A stretch of 64,000 nt of DNA from Pseudomonas putida. GTDB lineage: Bacteria > Pseudomonadota > Gammaproteobacteria > Pseudomonadales > Pseudomonadaceae. The stretch is from the NCBI RefSeq assembly GCF_009883635.2, contig NZ_CP026115.2:3782001-3846000 (forward strand), given 5' to 3'. The notes beneath the pieces are model-generated. The model was not told the origin of the DNA. It made no database searches and worked only from the letters and a program-made list of their open reading frames with translations. This document shows positions 54,046 to 63,395 of this stretch, in pieces; the stretch's first letter is position 1; every line of letters starts with the position of its first letter. Both the position numbers and the translations under genes were made by a program.

Positions 54046-56154
54046 ATGACCAAGACCCTGCATCACCGTGCCTGTCACCTGTGCGAAGCGATCTGCGGCC
54101 TGAACATAGAAGTCAACCACGAAGACGACGGGCGGGTGCTGATCAGCTCGATCAAGGGCGACCCTGATGACCCTTTCAGTCGGGGTCATATCTGCCCCAA
54201 GGCGGTGGCCCTGCAGGACATCCAGAACGACCCGGACCGCCTGCGCCAGCCCCACCGTCGGGTAGGGCGCGAGTGGCAACCGATCGGCTGGGACGAGGCT
54301 TTTGCCTTGGCTGCCGAAAAGCTGTGGGCGATTCAGCAGGCCTACGGGCGCAATGCCGTGGCGGTCTATCAAGGCAACCCCAGCGTGCACAACTATGGGT
54401 TGATGACCCACAGCAATTATTTCCTCGGCCTGCTCAAGACCCGAAACCGCTTCTCCGCCACCTCGGTCGACCAGTTGCCGCAGCACCTGACCAGCCACTT
54501 GATGTACGGCCACGGCCTGCTGTTGCCGATTCCGGATATCGACCACACCGACTTCATGTTGATCCTCGGCGGCAATCCGCTGGCCTCCAATGGCAGCATC
54601 ATGACCGTACCCGACGTGGAAAAGCGCCTGAAAGCCCTGCGCGGGCGAGGGGGGCGCCTGGTGGTGGTCGACCCTCGCCGCAGTGAAACCGCCGCCATCG
54701 CCGACCAGCATCTGTTCATCCGGCCCGGTGGCGATGCAGCCTTGCTCTGTGGCCTGCTCAACACGCTGTTCGATGAAGATCTCGCGCGAGGTTCGCATTT
54801 GCCGGTCAGCGGCCTGCAGCAGGTGCGCGAAGCGATCTTGCCGTTCAGCGCAGAGGCGATGAGTGCACACTGCGGGATTGCCGCCACCCAGATACGCCAA
54901 CTGGCGCGGGACTTTGCTGCTGCAGACAAGGCAGTCTGCTATGGGCGCATGGGGGTTTCGACCCAGACGTTCGGCACGCTGTGTCACTGGCTGGTGCAAC
55001 TGATCAACCTGGTGACCGGCAACCTCGATCGAGAGGGTGGGGTGCTGTGTACCGAGCCTGCGGTCGATCTGGTGGCGACCACGTCAGGTGGCCATTTCAA
55101 TGCCTGGCAGAGCCGGGTTTCGGGCTTGCCGGAGTACGCTGGCGAGCTGCCGGTGGCGGCCCTGGCCGAGGAGATGCTGACCCCGGGGGAGGGCCAGGTG
55201 CGCGCCCTGGTGACGGTTGCCGGCAACCCGGTGCTGTCCACGCCCAACGGCCGACAGCTGGATACGGCGCTGGATGGGCTGGAGTTCATGCTCAGTATCG
55301 ACCTCTATATCAATGAAACCACCCGCCACGCCGACCTGATCCTGCCGTCGACCTCGGCGCTGGAGAACGACCATTACGACAGCACCTTCAACCTGTTGGC
55401 CGTGCGCAATGTGACCCGTTTCAATCACGCTATCCTGGCCAAGCCCGAAGGTGCATTGCATGATTGGGAGATCTTCGTCGGCCTGGCGCAGGCGTTCGCC
55501 AAGCGTGCCGAACTTGAGCTGAAACCGACCTGGTCGCCAGCGCAGATGATCGACTTGGCCCTGCGCAAAGGGCGTTACGGTGAAGCCAGTCCCTGGAAGC
55601 TCTCGCTGCAGGCGCTGGACGAGCACCCCCACGGGCTCGACCTGGGGCCGCTGCGCGCCAACCTGGCGACGCGCCTGGCAACCGCCAGCAAAACAGTCGA
55701 GACGGCGCCGCAGGTGTTGCTGGATGACCTGAAGCGGTTGGCCTTGCAGGCACCTCCTGCGCCGGGCGAGTTGCTGCTAGTCGGACGCCGTCACGTGCGC
55801 AGCAACAATTCGTGGATGCACAACTTCCATCGCCTGGTCAAAGGCAAGCCGCGCCACCAACTGCTGATGCACCCGCAGGACATGCACAACCGGCAATTAC
55901 AGGATGGCCAGCAAGTGCGTATCCGTTCGCGTACCGGCACGCTGGAGGTCGAGGTGCAGGCCTGTGAAGACATGATGCCCGGGGTGGTCAGCCTGCCCCA
56001 TGGCTTCGGCCATGGTCGCCAGGGTGTGCAACTGCAGGTTGCACAGGCACAGGCGGGTGTGAGCGCCAATGACCTCACGGATGAACGCCTGCGAGACGCT
56101 GTTTCGGGTAATGCTGCGCTCAATGGCGTGCCTGTGCAGGTCGAGGCCGCATGA
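54046..56154 (+). CDS. Molybdopterin-dependent oxidoreductase
   Basis: 702 residues from ATG 54046. The N-terminus has the 4Fe-4S motif C-x2-C-x3-C...C (RACHLCEAICGLNIEV ... GHICPKA). Molybdopterin-binding regions follow: GGNPLASNGSIM, VVVDPRRSETAAIADQHLFIRPGGDAALLCGLLN, and a C-terminal molydopterin dinucleotide-binding barrel (LLMHPQDMHNRQLQDGQQVRIRSRTGTLEVEV ... GVVSLPHGFGHG). It belongs to the DMSO reductase superfamily; the substrate is not evident and no electron-transfer subunits are adjacent. AGAGG lies 5 nt before the ATG. The open frame continues upstream to 53788, but that stretch is not family-like. Confidence 0.9.
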   Translation: MTKTLHHRACHLCEAICGLNIEVNHEDDGRVLISSIKGDPDDPFSRGHICPKAVALQDIQNDPDRLRQPHRRVGREWQPIGWDEAFALAAEKLWAIQQAYGRNAVAVYQGNPSVHNYGLMTHSNYFLGLLKTRNRFSATSVDQLPQHLTSHLMYGHGLLLPIPDIDHTDFMLILGGNPLASNGSIMTVPDVEKRLKALRGRGGRLVVVDPRRSETAAIADQHLFIRPGGDAALLCGLLNTLFDEDLARGSHLPVSGLQQVREAILPFSAEAMSAHCGIAATQIRQLARDFAAADKAVCYGRMGVSTQTFGTLCHWLVQLINLVTGNLDREGGVLCTEPAVDLVATTSGGHFNAWQSRVSGLPEYAGELPVAALAEEMLTPGEGQVRALVTVAGNPVLSTPNGRQLDTALDGLEFMLSIDLYINETTRHADLILPSTSALENDHYDSTFNLLAVRNVTRFNHAILAKPEGALHDWEIFVGLAQAFAKRAELELKPTWSPAQMIDLALRKGRYGEASPWKLSLQALDEHPHGLDLGPLRANLATRLATASKTVETAPQVLLDDLKRLALQAPPAPGELLLVGRRHVRSNNSWMHNFHRLVKGKPRHQLLMHPQDMHNRQLQDGQQVRIRSRTGTLEVEVQACEDMMPGVVSLPHGFGHGRQGVQLQVAQAQAGVSANDLTDERLRDAVSGNAALNGVPVQVEAA

Positions 56155-56245
56155 GCAATGGTAAGGCCGAGCACGCTGCTCGGCTTTCCGATACAATGCG
56201 TCACCGTGCCGACAATCGCGTCGGAAAGTTCAGCTGAGGTGCTAG

Positions 56246-56581
56246 ATGGATATCATCGATACGATCAAAGAGCAGATTGCCAACAACACCATTCTGCTTT
56301 ACATGAAAGGCTCGCCGAATGCCCCACAGTGTGGGTTCTCGGCCAAGGCATCGCAGGCTGTGATGGGTTGCGGCGAGAAGTTCGCCTACGTCGACATCCT
56401 GCAGAACCCGGAAATCCGCGCCAACCTGCCAAAATACGCCAACTGGCCGACCTTCCCGCAACTGTGGGTAGCCGGCGAGCTGGTTGGCGGTAGCGACATC
56501 ATGCTGGAAATGTTCGAGAAGGGTGAGCTGCAGACCCTGATCAAGGACGCCGCCGCCAAGGCCAAGGCTTCCGAAGCCTGA
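56246..56581 (+). CDS. grxD: Monothiol glutaredoxin, Grx4 type
   Basis: 111 residues. The monothiol active site CGFS has its Cys at position 29 (KGSPNAPQCGFSAKA), with WPTFPQLWVAGELVGGSDIM as the glutathione-binding part. Grx4-type proteins carry a 2Fe-2S cluster with glutathione and BolA and deliver Fe-S clusters. It sits beside bacterioferritin and its ferredoxin, an iron-handling group, and has its own terminator. Confidence 0.96.
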   Translation: MDIIDTIKEQIANNTILLYMKGSPNAPQCGFSAKASQAVMGCGEKFAYVDILQNPEIRANLPKYANWPTFPQLWVAGELVGGSDIMLEMFEKGELQTLIKDAAAKAKASEA

Positions 56582-56596
56582 TCATCAGGCAGCCAT

Positions 56597-56625
56597 AAAA
56601 AAACCCGCTCAAGGCGGGTTTTTTT
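56597..56625. terminator. Bidirectional terminator between grxD and bfr
   Basis: A7-CCCGC-tcaag-GCGGG-T7: a short GC stem with A and T runs on both sides, suited to stop the convergent grxD and bfr transcripts. Confidence 0.92.
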
Positions 56626-56639
56626 ATGGGGCGAGAATC

Positions 56640-57113
56640 TTATTCTTCGCCCATCTGCGATTGCAGGTAGTTCTCGATGCCGATCTTGTCGATCAGGCCC
56701 AGTTGGGTTTCCAGCCAGTCGATGTGCTCTTCCTCGGACTCGAGGATGTCTTCGAGCATGTCACGCGAGCCGAAGTCGCCAGCAGTTTCGCAATGAGCGA
56801 TGGCGGCTTTCAGGTCGACCAGGCCTTTCTGTTCGATCTTCAGGTCGCACTCGAGCATCTCTTTGGTGTGCTCACCAATCAGCAGCTTGCCCAGGTCCTG
56901 AACGTTGGGAATGCCTTCGAGGAAGAGAATACGCTTGATCAGCTTGTCAGCGTGCTTCATCTCGTCGATGGATTCTTTGTACTCGTGCTTGCCAAGCTTG
57001 TTCAGGCCCCAATCTTCGTACATGCGTGCGTGCAGGAAGTACTGGTTGATCGCGACCAGCTCGTTTCCGAGGATCTTGTTGAGATGCTGGATGACGCTTA
57101 CGTCGCCTTTCAT
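56640..57113 (-). CDS. bfr: Bacterioferritin
   Basis: 157 residues. Bacterioferritin stores iron in a 24-subunit shell. The heme-ligating Met52 and ferroxidase residues Glu18, Glu51 and His54 are present ([21 protein letters not shown]), with the second-site Glu and His in [19 protein letters not shown] lies upstream of the ATG. It is separated from bfd by a terminator, so the two are transcribed independently, which suits storage in high iron and release in low iron. Confidence 0.96.
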   Translation of the reverse strand: MKGDVSVIQHLNKILGNELVAINQYFLHARMYEDWGLNKLGKHEYKESIDEMKHADKLIKRILFLEGIPNVQDLGKLLIGEHTKEMLECDLKIEQKGLVDLKAAIAHCETAGDFGSRDMLEDILESEEEHIDWLETQLGLIDKIGIENYLQSQMGEE

Positions 57114-57271
57114 GACGGGTTCCTGCCCTGTAGAAGTGTGCCAATACAGGGAAGTTTGAGCCTGTAACTGTGGGCTGTCAAACCTAAGTGTTTGAATAAT
57201 AAGTGAAAATTAATAGGAATAAGAATGTTTGTGAACCGCGTTGGAACGCTAACTTATTGATATTCAGGCAT

Positions 57272-57297
57272 AAAAAAACCGGACACGAGGTCCGGTT
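57272..57297 (-). terminator. Intrinsic terminator after bfd
   Basis: AACCGGAC (57277-57284) pairs with GTCCGGTT (57290-57297), and seven T follow on the minus strand. Confidence 0.9.
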
Positions 57298-57314
57298 CTT
57301 CGAATTCTGTAATA

Positions 57315-57536
57315 TCAGGCAGCAGTAAATTCCACCGGATAGGGCAGGGCGGCGTGCTGGCTCACCTGCAATTCGGTGAGGGTCTCGCGGACCACCTGCT
57401 TGGCCAGGCAGGCACATTTGCCGCACTGGCTGGCGACGTTGGTCGCCGCTCGGACTTCCTTGTAACTGCAGCATCCTTCATAGATCGCATCGCGGATCTG
57501 TCCGTCGGTGACGCCGACACAAAGACACACATACAT
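57315..57536 (-). CDS. bfd: Bacterioferritin-associated ferredoxin
   Basis: 73 residues. The 2Fe-2S ligands are in CLC (residues 4 and 6) and CGKC (38 and 41), the Bfd pattern. Bfd docks on bacterioferritin and passes electrons to the heme so that stored iron is released. A Fur-like sequence lies 40-60 bp upstream, in agreement with induction in low iron in Pseudomonas. Confidence 0.95.
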   Translation of the reverse strand: MYVCLCVGVTDGQIRDAIYEGCCSYKEVRAATNVASQCGKCACLAKQVVRETLTELQVSQHAALPYPVEFTAA

Positions 57537-57575
57537 AAGGGCTGACCATCGCGGGTTGAGTCGATGGGTTGGAGC

Positions 57576-57596
57576 TTAATGTTAATGAGAATGCTT
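57576..57596. promoter_or_regulatory. Fur-box-like site upstream of bfd
   Basis: TTAATGTTAATGAGAATGCTT is an array of Fur hexamer-like units (TTAATG, TTAATG, AGAATG), close to the Pseudomonas Fur style AATGAGAATGATT. It lies 40-60 bp before the bfd start, where a promoter is expected. Confidence 0.7.
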
Positions 57597-57750
57597 GTCA
57601 AAGGACTTTCTGGAAGGGCCGTACTTGAGCGACCGACGGTTGCATTCGGCCTGTCACCTCAAGCCGTGTATGATGGTCGGCCTTTGTTGGATGTCGGGCA
57701 AGCCCGCCTTGGCCCGGCAAACGGTTCTTCACCCTCATCAGGAGATTACA

Positions 57751-58353
57751 ATGAGCGTACTCGTTGGCAAACAAGCCCCCGACTTCACCGTCCCAGCCGT
57801 CCTGGGCAATGGCGAAATCGTCGACAGCTTCAACCTGGCCTCGGCCATCAAGGGCAAGTACGGCCTGGTGTTCTTCTACCCACTGGACTTCACCTTCGTC
57901 TGCCCGTCCGAGCTGATTGCCCTGGACAACCGCATCCCTGACTTCCAGGCGCGCAACGTTGAAGTGATCGGCGTTTCGATCGACTCGCACTTCACCCACA
58001 ACGCATGGCGTAACACTCCGGTCAACGCCGGCGGTATCGGCCAGGTCAAGTACACCCTGGCGGCCGACATCACCCACGAAATCTGCAAGGCCTACGACGT
58101 CGAGTCCGAAGGCGGCGTAGCCTTCCGTGGCGCCTTCCTGATCGACACCAACGGTGTTGTTCGTTCGCAGATCGTCAACGACCTGCCACTGGGCCGTAAC
58201 ATGGACGAGCTGCTGCGTCTGGTCGACGCCCTGCAATTCCACGAAGAGCACGGTGAAGTCTGCCCTGCCAACTGGAAGAAAGGCGATCAGGGCATGACCG
58301 CTTCGCCAGAAGGCGTTGCTGCTTACCTGAGCGAGAACGCTGGCAAGCTGTAA
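57751..58353 (+). CDS. Typical 2-Cys peroxiredoxin (AhpC/TSA family)
   Basis: 200 residues from ATG 57751, which has AGGAG 7-8 nt upstream. The peroxidatic Cys51 is in YPLDFTFVCPSE and the resolving Cys171 in EHGEVCPANW; GAFLID and the C-terminal helix are intact. It reduces peroxides in the cytoplasm, probably with thioredoxin or AhpF-type reductants. It is monocistronic and flanked by a strong terminator. Whether it equals the gene called tsaA or ahpC in other strains cannot be decided here. Confidence 0.94.
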   Translation: MSVLVGKQAPDFTVPAVLGNGEIVDSFNLASAIKGKYGLVFFYPLDFTFVCPSELIALDNRIPDFQARNVEVIGVSIDSHFTHNAWRNTPVNAGGIGQVKYTLAADITHEICKAYDVESEGGVAFRGAFLIDTNGVVRSQIVNDLPLGRNMDELLRLVDALQFHEEHGEVCPANWKKGDQGMTASPEGVAAYLSENAGKL

Positions 58354-58367
58354 TTGCCACGCGCATG

Positions 58368-58397
58368 AAAAAACCGGCCCATGTGGCCGGTTTTTTT
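58368..58397 (+). terminator. Intrinsic terminator after the peroxiredoxin gene
   Basis: CCGGCC-catgt-GGCCGG stem flanked by A6 and T7; also suited to the convergent rnt gene. Confidence 0.92.
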
Positions 58398-58440
58398 GTG
58401 CCTGGATTCCGGGAGCGGATGACGCTCCCGGAATTTCGAC

Positions 58441-59115
58441 TCAATCGTTGAAGTCGCGCCAGCCGCCCATTTCCTTCCAGCGGTTGACAATGCCGCAGAA
58501 CAGCTCGGCCGTCTTCTCGGTGTCGTAACGCGCCGAGTGCGCCTCACGGCCGTCGAAGTCGATGTCGGCGCTCTGGCAGGCCCGCGCCAGCACGGTCTGG
58601 CCGTAGGCCAGGCCAGCCAGGGTCGCGGTGTCGAAGCTGGAGAACGGGTGGAACGGGTTTCGCTTGATGTCGTTACGCGCTACCGCCGCATTGAGGAAGC
58701 CCAAGTCGAAGCTGCTGTTGTGGCCGACCAGGATCGCCCGTTTGCAGCCGTTGGCCTTCAGCGCCTTGCGCACGCCGCGGAAGATGTCGGTGAGCGCGCT
58801 TTCCTCGCTCACCGCCATGCGCAGCGGGTGGTCCAGCTTGATGCCGGTGAACTCCAGCGCGGCCTGCTCGATGTTGGCCCCTTCGAACGGTTCTACCCGG
58901 AAGAAGTAGGTGTGCTCGGGGAACAGGAAGCCTTTCTCGTCCATGCCGATGGTCACTGCGGCAATTTCCAGCAGGGCATCGGTGGCGCTGTTGAAGCCGC
59001 CGGTCTCGACATCCACCACGACTGGCAGATAGCCACGGAAGCGCTCGGCCATCGGGTGGCGCGAACCGCTGCTACCCTGACCGTCCTGGTCGTCTTCGTA
59101 GAGGTCTTCGCTCAC
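58441..59115 (-). CDS. rnt: Ribonuclease T
   Basis: 224 residues. RNase T is a DEDDh 3'-5' exonuclease that finishes the 3' ends of tRNAs and other stable RNAs. The first motif [23 protein letters not shown] gives Asp and Glu, [15 protein letters not shown] the second Asp, and [15 protein letters not shown] the final His-Asp pair. The start overlaps the pyrC stop by 4 bp, so rnt is translated after pyrC, as in other Pseudomonas. Confidence 0.96.
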   Translation of the reverse strand: MSEDLYEDDQDGQGSSGSRHPMAERFRGYLPVVVDVETGGFNSATDALLEIAAVTIGMDEKGFLFPEHTYFFRVEPFEGANIEQAALEFTGIKLDHPLRMAVSEESALTDIFRGVRKALKANGCKRAILVGHNSSFDLGFLNAAVARNDIKRNPFHPFSSFDTATLAGLAYGQTVLARACQSADIDFDGREAHSARYDTEKTAELFCGIVNRWKEMGGWRDFND

Positions 59116-60158
59116 GCGTTGTCCTCCAGCAGGCGCCAGCGCAGTTTCTCACCGGCACGCAGCGGGATCACGGTCTGCTCGCCAAACGGCAGGCTGTCCG
59201 GGGCGGTCCACTCATCGCGGACCAGGGTGATGGTGTCGGTGTTCGCCGGCAGGCCATAGAAGGCCGGGCCGTGCAGGCTGGCGAAGCCTTCCAGTTTGTC
59301 CAGTGCATTGCGCTGTTCGAACGCCTCGGCGTACATCTCGATCGCCGCATAGGCGGTATAGCAGCCGGCGCAACCGCAGGCGGCTTCCTTTGCGTGACGG
59401 GCGTGCGGTGCCGAGTCGGTGCCGAGGAAGAACTTCGGGTTGCCGCTGGTGGCCGCGTCCAGCAGCGCCACCTGGTGGGTGTTGCGCTTGAGGATCGGCA
59501 GGCAATAGAAGTGCGGGCGGATACCGCCGACCAGCATGTGGTTGCGGTTGTACAGCAGGTGCTGGGCAGTGATGGTCGCACCGACGTTGGCCGGGGCTTC
59601 GGTGACGAACTGCGCGGCGTCGCCCGTGGTGATGTGCTCGAACACCACTTTCAGGGTCGGGAAGCGTTCGACCAGGCGACGCATGTGCTCGTCGATGAAA
59701 CGCTTCTCGCGGTCGAACACGTCGATCTCGCTGCGAGTCACTTCACCGTGCACCAGCAATGGCATGCCCACTTCCGCCAGCGCCTCGATGGCCGGGAAGA
59801 TGTTGTCGATGCTGGTCACGCCCGAATCGGAGTTGGTCGTCGCGCCAGCCGGGTAAAGTTTCGCGGCGTAGACGATACCGCTGGCCTTGGCCGCGCGGAT
59901 GTCCTCGGGGCTGGTGCGGTCGGTGAGGTACAGCACCATCAGCGGTTCAAAGCGGCTGCCAGCCGGGCGGGCGGCAAGGATGCGCTCGCGGTAGGCGCCA
60001 GCTTCGACGGCATTGCGCACCGGCGGAACCAGGTTAGGCATGATGATGGCACGGGCGAAAGTACGCGCCACATCGCCAACGGTATGGGGCAGGACGGCAC
60101 CATCGCGCAGATGGATGTGCCAGTCGTCGGGACGCAGGAGGGTCAGGCGATCGGACAT
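59112..60158 (-). CDS. pyrC: Dihydroorotase (PyrC type)
   Basis: 348 residues. PyrC closes carbamoyl-aspartate to dihydroorotate in pyrimidine synthesis. The zinc ligands DWHIHLRDG are at about residues 12-20, the carboxylated Lys is in YAAKLYPAG (about 102), and further His ligands are in VHGE and FEHIT; Asp is in GTDSAPH. It belongs to the short, class II dihydroorotases of gamma-proteobacteria. It diverges from motY. Confidence 0.96.
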   Translation of the reverse strand: MSDRLTLLRPDDWHIHLRDGAVLPHTVGDVARTFARAIIMPNLVPPVRNAVEAGAYRERILAARPAGSRFEPLMVLYLTDRTSPEDIRAAKASGIVYAAKLYPAGATTNSDSGVTSIDNIFPAIEALAEVGMPLLVHGEVTRSEIDVFDREKRFIDEHMRRLVERFPTLKVVFEHITTGDAAQFVTEAPANVGATITAQHLLYNRNHMLVGGIRPHFYCLPILKRNTHQVALLDAATSGNPKFFLGTDSAPHARHAKEAACGCAGCYTAYAAIEMYAEAFEQRNALDKLEGFASLHGPAFYGLPANTDTITLVRDEWTAPDSLPFGEQTVIPLRAGEKLRWRLLEDNA

Positions 60159-60288
60159 TGGGGATTCCAGGCGGGTCGAACTCAGGCCCCAATGCTACCG
60201 GAAAACCCCGTTCCGAGCACGGCTATCAAGTTTTCCGGCAAGCGTCCGATAGCCTGCCTGTAAGCCGTCAGAATTTGTGGAGCCGCCC

Positions 60289-61227
60289 GTGCGCCAGCGT
60301 TATCTAGCCCTGTTGACCCTTGTCGCCAGCCTGCCGGCCGGCGCACTGACCTTCCAGACCCGCATGGAGAATGTCGCCTGGAAAGTCGAGGGTGACCAGT
60401 TCGAATGCCGCCTGATCCAGCCGATCGACGGTTTCGGCAGTGGCGAGTTCGTGCGCAAGGCCGGTGAGCAGCCGGTGTTCCAGCTGCGTTCGCACAGCAA
60501 TGTGCTGGGCGCAGGTTCCGCGACCTTGCTGGCAGCCGCTGCCCCTTGGCAGCCAGGCCGTGGTGACGTGAATCTCGGCGCCGTGCGCATGGCCCGTAGC
60601 GGCGTATTGTTCAGCTCGTCGCAGAGCCAGGCCAGTCGCCTGATCAACGGCCTGCTCGATGGCCGCAGCACGGTGGTGCGCAGCTATACCGGCGAAGGCG
60701 GGCGGGTGATGGAGGTACGCGTGTTGCCGGTCAGCTTCGCCAAGGCGTATGGCGACTATCAGGCCTGTGCCAGCAAGATGCTGCCGATGAACTATGACCA
60801 GGTGCGCCAGACCCAGGTTGGCTTCCCAGGTGGTGGCTTCGATCTCGATGCCGACGCCCGTGCGCGGCTGGATGTGATCCTCGATTACCTCAAGGCCGAC
60901 CCGACGGTGAACCACATCGAACTCAATGGCCATTCCGATAACAGTGGTAACCGCCTGACCAATCGCGACACTTCGCGGCGTCGGGCCTTGGCCGTTGCCG
61001 ACTACTTCAAGGCCCATGGTGTGCCGGAAGAGCAAATCGTCGTGCGCTTCCATGGTGAGCGCTATCCGTTGGTGAAGAACAACAGCCCGGCCAATCGGGC
61101 GCGCAACCGCCGGGTAAACATCGAACTGGATCGGGTGGCCCAGGTGGAGAAGCCGGCGGTACAGCCGGTTCAGCAACCGGCAGCGGTAGCGCCTGCTCCG
61201 GTTGCACCGGGAACGAAGGCACCTTGA
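60289..61227 (+). CDS. motY: Flagellar motor protein MotY (OmpA-like)
   Basis: 312 residues from GTG 60289, with GGAG 6 nt before it. A signal peptide (LALLTLVASLPAGALT) precedes the MotY N-terminal domain (FQTRMENVAWKVEGDQFECRLIQPIDGFGSGEFVRKAGE) and an OmpA peptidoglycan-binding domain (VNHIELNGHSDNSGNRLTNRDTSRRRALAVADYFKAHGV ... NRRVNIEL). A Pro/Ala/Val-rich tail ends it. MotY forms the periplasmic T ring around the motor with MotX in Vibrio and aids stator function in Pseudomonas. The position between pyrC and argG is that of motY in P. aeruginosa. Confidence 0.9.
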   Translation: MRQRYLALLTLVASLPAGALTFQTRMENVAWKVEGDQFECRLIQPIDGFGSGEFVRKAGEQPVFQLRSHSNVLGAGSATLLAAAAPWQPGRGDVNLGAVRMARSGVLFSSSQSQASRLINGLLDGRSTVVRSYTGEGGRVMEVRVLPVSFAKAYGDYQACASKMLPMNYDQVRQTQVGFPGGGFDLDADARARLDVILDYLKADPTVNHIELNGHSDNSGNRLTNRDTSRRRALAVADYFKAHGVPEEQIVVRFHGERYPLVKNNSPANRARNRRVNIELDRVAQVEKPAVQPVQQPAAVAPAPVAPGTKAP

Positions 61228-61269
61228 CCGTATTTCCTTGCCACCCCGCGTCGCGCCGCTGACAGTTCC

Positions 61270-61306
61270 TGTCGCTTTGTCGTCAGAAGCTGTCGCCCCA
61301 CTGTAA
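61270..61306. promoter_or_regulatory. Tandem ArgR boxes upstream of argG
   Basis: TGTCGC-cccactgt-AA at 61291-61306 is a perfect TGTCGC-N8-AA site, and TGTCGC-tttgtcgt-CA starts exactly 21 bp before at 61270. The pair has the direct-repeat layout of Pseudomonas ArgR operators and lies 60-95 bp before the argG start. Confidence 0.75.
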
Positions 61307-61365
61307 ATTTATCCGCAACGCCGGTAGAATCGATCCCTTTCCGTACAACCCCGTGGAGTGATGGC

Positions 61366-62583
61366 ATGGCGGACGTAAAAAAGGTCGTACTGGCGTATTC
61401 CGGCGGCCTTGATACTTCGGTGATTCTCAAGTGGCTGCAGGATACCTACAACTGCGAAGTGGTGACTTTCACCGCTGACCTGGGTCAGGGCGAAGAAGTC
61501 GAGCCGGCTCGCGCCAAAGCTCAGGCGATGGGCGTAAAAGAGATCTACATCGACGACCTGCGCGAAGAGTTCGTGCGTGATTTCGTCTTCCCGATGTTCC
61601 GCGCCAACACCGTCTACGAAGGCGAGTACCTGCTAGGTACCTCCATCGCCCGCCCGCTGATTGCCAAGCGCCTGATCGAAATCGCCAACGAAACCGGCGC
61701 CGACGCCATTTCCCACGGTGCTACCGGCAAGGGTAACGACCAGGTTCGTTTCGAGCTGGGTGCCTACGCCCTCAAGCCAGGCGTCAAGGTCATCGCCCCA
61801 TGGCGCGAGTGGGACCTGCTGTCCCGCGAGAAGCTGATGGACTACGCCGAGAAGCACGGTATCCCGATCGAGCGCCACGGCAAGAAGAAGTCGCCGTACT
61901 CGATGGACGCTAACCTGTTGCACATCTCCTACGAAGGCGGTGTCCTGGAAGATACCTGGACCGAGCACGAAGAAGACATGTGGCGCTGGAGCGTCTCGCC
62001 AGAAAACGCCCCGGACCAGGCTACCTACATCGAGCTGACCTACCGCAATGGTGACATCGTCGCCATCGACGGCGTCGACATGACCCCGGCCACCGTGCTT
62101 GCCGAGCTGAACCGCATCGGCGGCGCCAACGGTATCGGCCGTCTGGACATCGTCGAGAACCGTTACGTGGGCATGAAGTCCCGCGGCTGCTACGAAACCC
62201 CTGGCGGCACCATCATGCTCAAGGCCCACCGTGCCATCGAGTCGATCACCCTGGACCGCGAAGTCGCTCACCTGAAAGACGAGCTGATGCCGAAGTACGC
62301 CAGCCTGATCTACACCGGCTACTGGTGGAGCCCGGAGCGTCTGATGCTGCAGAAGATGATCGACGCTTCGCAGGTCAACGTTAACGGCGTTGTGCGACTG
62401 AAGCTGTACAAGGGCAACGTCATCGTGGTTGGCCGCAAGTCGGACGACTCGCTGTTCGATGCCAACATCGCGACCTTCGAAGAAGACGGCGGCGCCTACA
62501 ACCAGGCCGATGCTGCTGGCTTCATCAAGCTCAACGCGCTGCGCATGCGTATCGCTGCCAACAAAGGCCGCGGGATGCTCTGA
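61366..62583 (+). CDS. argG: Argininosuccinate synthase
   Basis: 405 residues. ArgG joins citrulline and aspartate with ATP to give argininosuccinate. The N-type ATP pyrophosphatase loop [12 protein letters not shown] is near residues 9-20, followed by [24 protein letters not shown] (about 118-132) and [14 protein letters not shown]. It is the second arginine gene in this window and shares an ArgR-type control region with argF. A strong terminator follows. Confidence 0.97.
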   Translation: MADVKKVVLAYSGGLDTSVILKWLQDTYNCEVVTFTADLGQGEEVEPARAKAQAMGVKEIYIDDLREEFVRDFVFPMFRANTVYEGEYLLGTSIARPLIAKRLIEIANETGADAISHGATGKGNDQVRFELGAYALKPGVKVIAPWREWDLLSREKLMDYAEKHGIPIERHGKKKSPYSMDANLLHISYEGGVLEDTWTEHEEDMWRWSVSPENAPDQATYIELTYRNGDIVAIDGVDMTPATVLAELNRIGGANGIGRLDIVENRYVGMKSRGCYETPGGTIMLKAHRAIESITLDREVAHLKDELMPKYASLIYTGYWWSPERLMLQKMIDASQVNVNGVVRLKLYKGNVIVVGRKSDDSLFDANIATFEEDGGAYNQADAAGFIKLNALRMRIAANKGRGML

Positions 62584-62607
62584 GCATCTGGCTGAAGTGG
62601 CATAAAT

Positions 62608-62634
62608 AAACCCGGCTCTGGCCGGGTTTTTTTT
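62608..62634 (+). terminator. Intrinsic terminator after argG
   Basis: CCCGGC-tctg-GCCGGG stem followed by T8; an A-run before it also allows function for the convergent gene. Confidence 0.92.
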
Positions 62635-62655
62635 GCCTGCTGGACGGTGGTCTGA

Positions 62656-63096
62656 TCAATGTCCATGGGCTAAATCCTCGGGCAAGCGGGTGGTCGAAAG
62701 AACAACGCACTGATGGAGTTCGATATTGCACATTCGCCACTGCCTGTTTTCGACATGGGGTTGGCTAATGGCTTGCACGATTTGTTGTTGTATCAGTTTC
62801 TGCGCGTCAGGGCCGGAAAACATCATGGTTATAGTTTCTTGCGTGTCGGGAGGCGTCGCTTGCTCAGGGATGCTCTTCTGCTCGGCAGGGTCAGGTTTGT
62901 AAAAGGATTTGTAGTTGAAATTCAGGGTGAGAAAGAACAGGGCTGTGAGGAAGAATGGAAACCCTACAAGGAACCAAGTGTAGTACGTCTGACTTTTTTC
63001 GCTGAGGAAAGGCAAGGTTGCCAAGGCAGAAGCTTCGATGATGCCAGCGAAGATGGCGATTATGGTCAGTGGAGCCACAGGTTGGTTACCGTTCAT
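62656..63096 (-). CDS. Membrane protein of unknown function, AT-rich gene
   Basis: 146 residues from ATG 63096, which has GGAGG 8 nt upstream. Two hydrophobic segments (about 9-28 and 40-60, the second being FLVGFPFFLTALFFLTLNF) leave a cytoplasmic C-terminal half of about 85 residues with no recognised domain. The PlTIIAIFAGIIEASAL and YYTWFLVGFPFF segments resemble short membrane proteins of unknown role in many bacteria, from memory only. The gene is clearly richer in A and T than its neighbours, a sign of possible transfer. It lies alone between argG and a response regulator. Confidence 0.7.
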   Translation of the reverse strand: MNGNQPVAPLTIIAIFAGIIEASALATLPFLSEKSQTYYTWFLVGFPFFLTALFFLTLNFNYKSFYKPDPAEQKSIPEQATPPDTQETITMMFSGPDAQKLIQQQIVQAISQPHVENRQWRMCNIELHQCVVLSTTRLPEDLAHGH

Positions 63097-63395
63097 GATT
63101 ATTGCCTCCGGCATGTTTTTCATATCAATAACCTACTGACTGTCTCAACTAAATTGTGGACTTTTTCCGGGGTAGGGGAATTCTCAGCGGGGTGAGTGAA
63201 TTGATCACGGTTTGACTTGCGTGTTCGTGAGCACATTCTTGAGAAAACGATAAATTTTTCTTGTAGGAAAATTCCCAAACAGACGTAAGGTTCATCTATT
63301 CGGCTATTTGTACGGGGAGTTGACGCGCCATTGAGCGTTCTGCTCGGTTATGGTGAGGCAGTCGTCAAAGCAAAATAACGAATGATGGATATCGC
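63097..63395. other. AT-rich intergenic region before the response regulator
   Basis: 299 bp with no gene. It carries a small dyad GGAA-aa-TTCC (63266-63275) within CTTGTAGGAAAATTCCC, which resembles sites of NarL-type regulators in layout and could be autoregulatory. A-T-rich stretches at about 63125-63170 and 63240-63260 may be promoters for both flanking genes. Confidence 0.4.
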
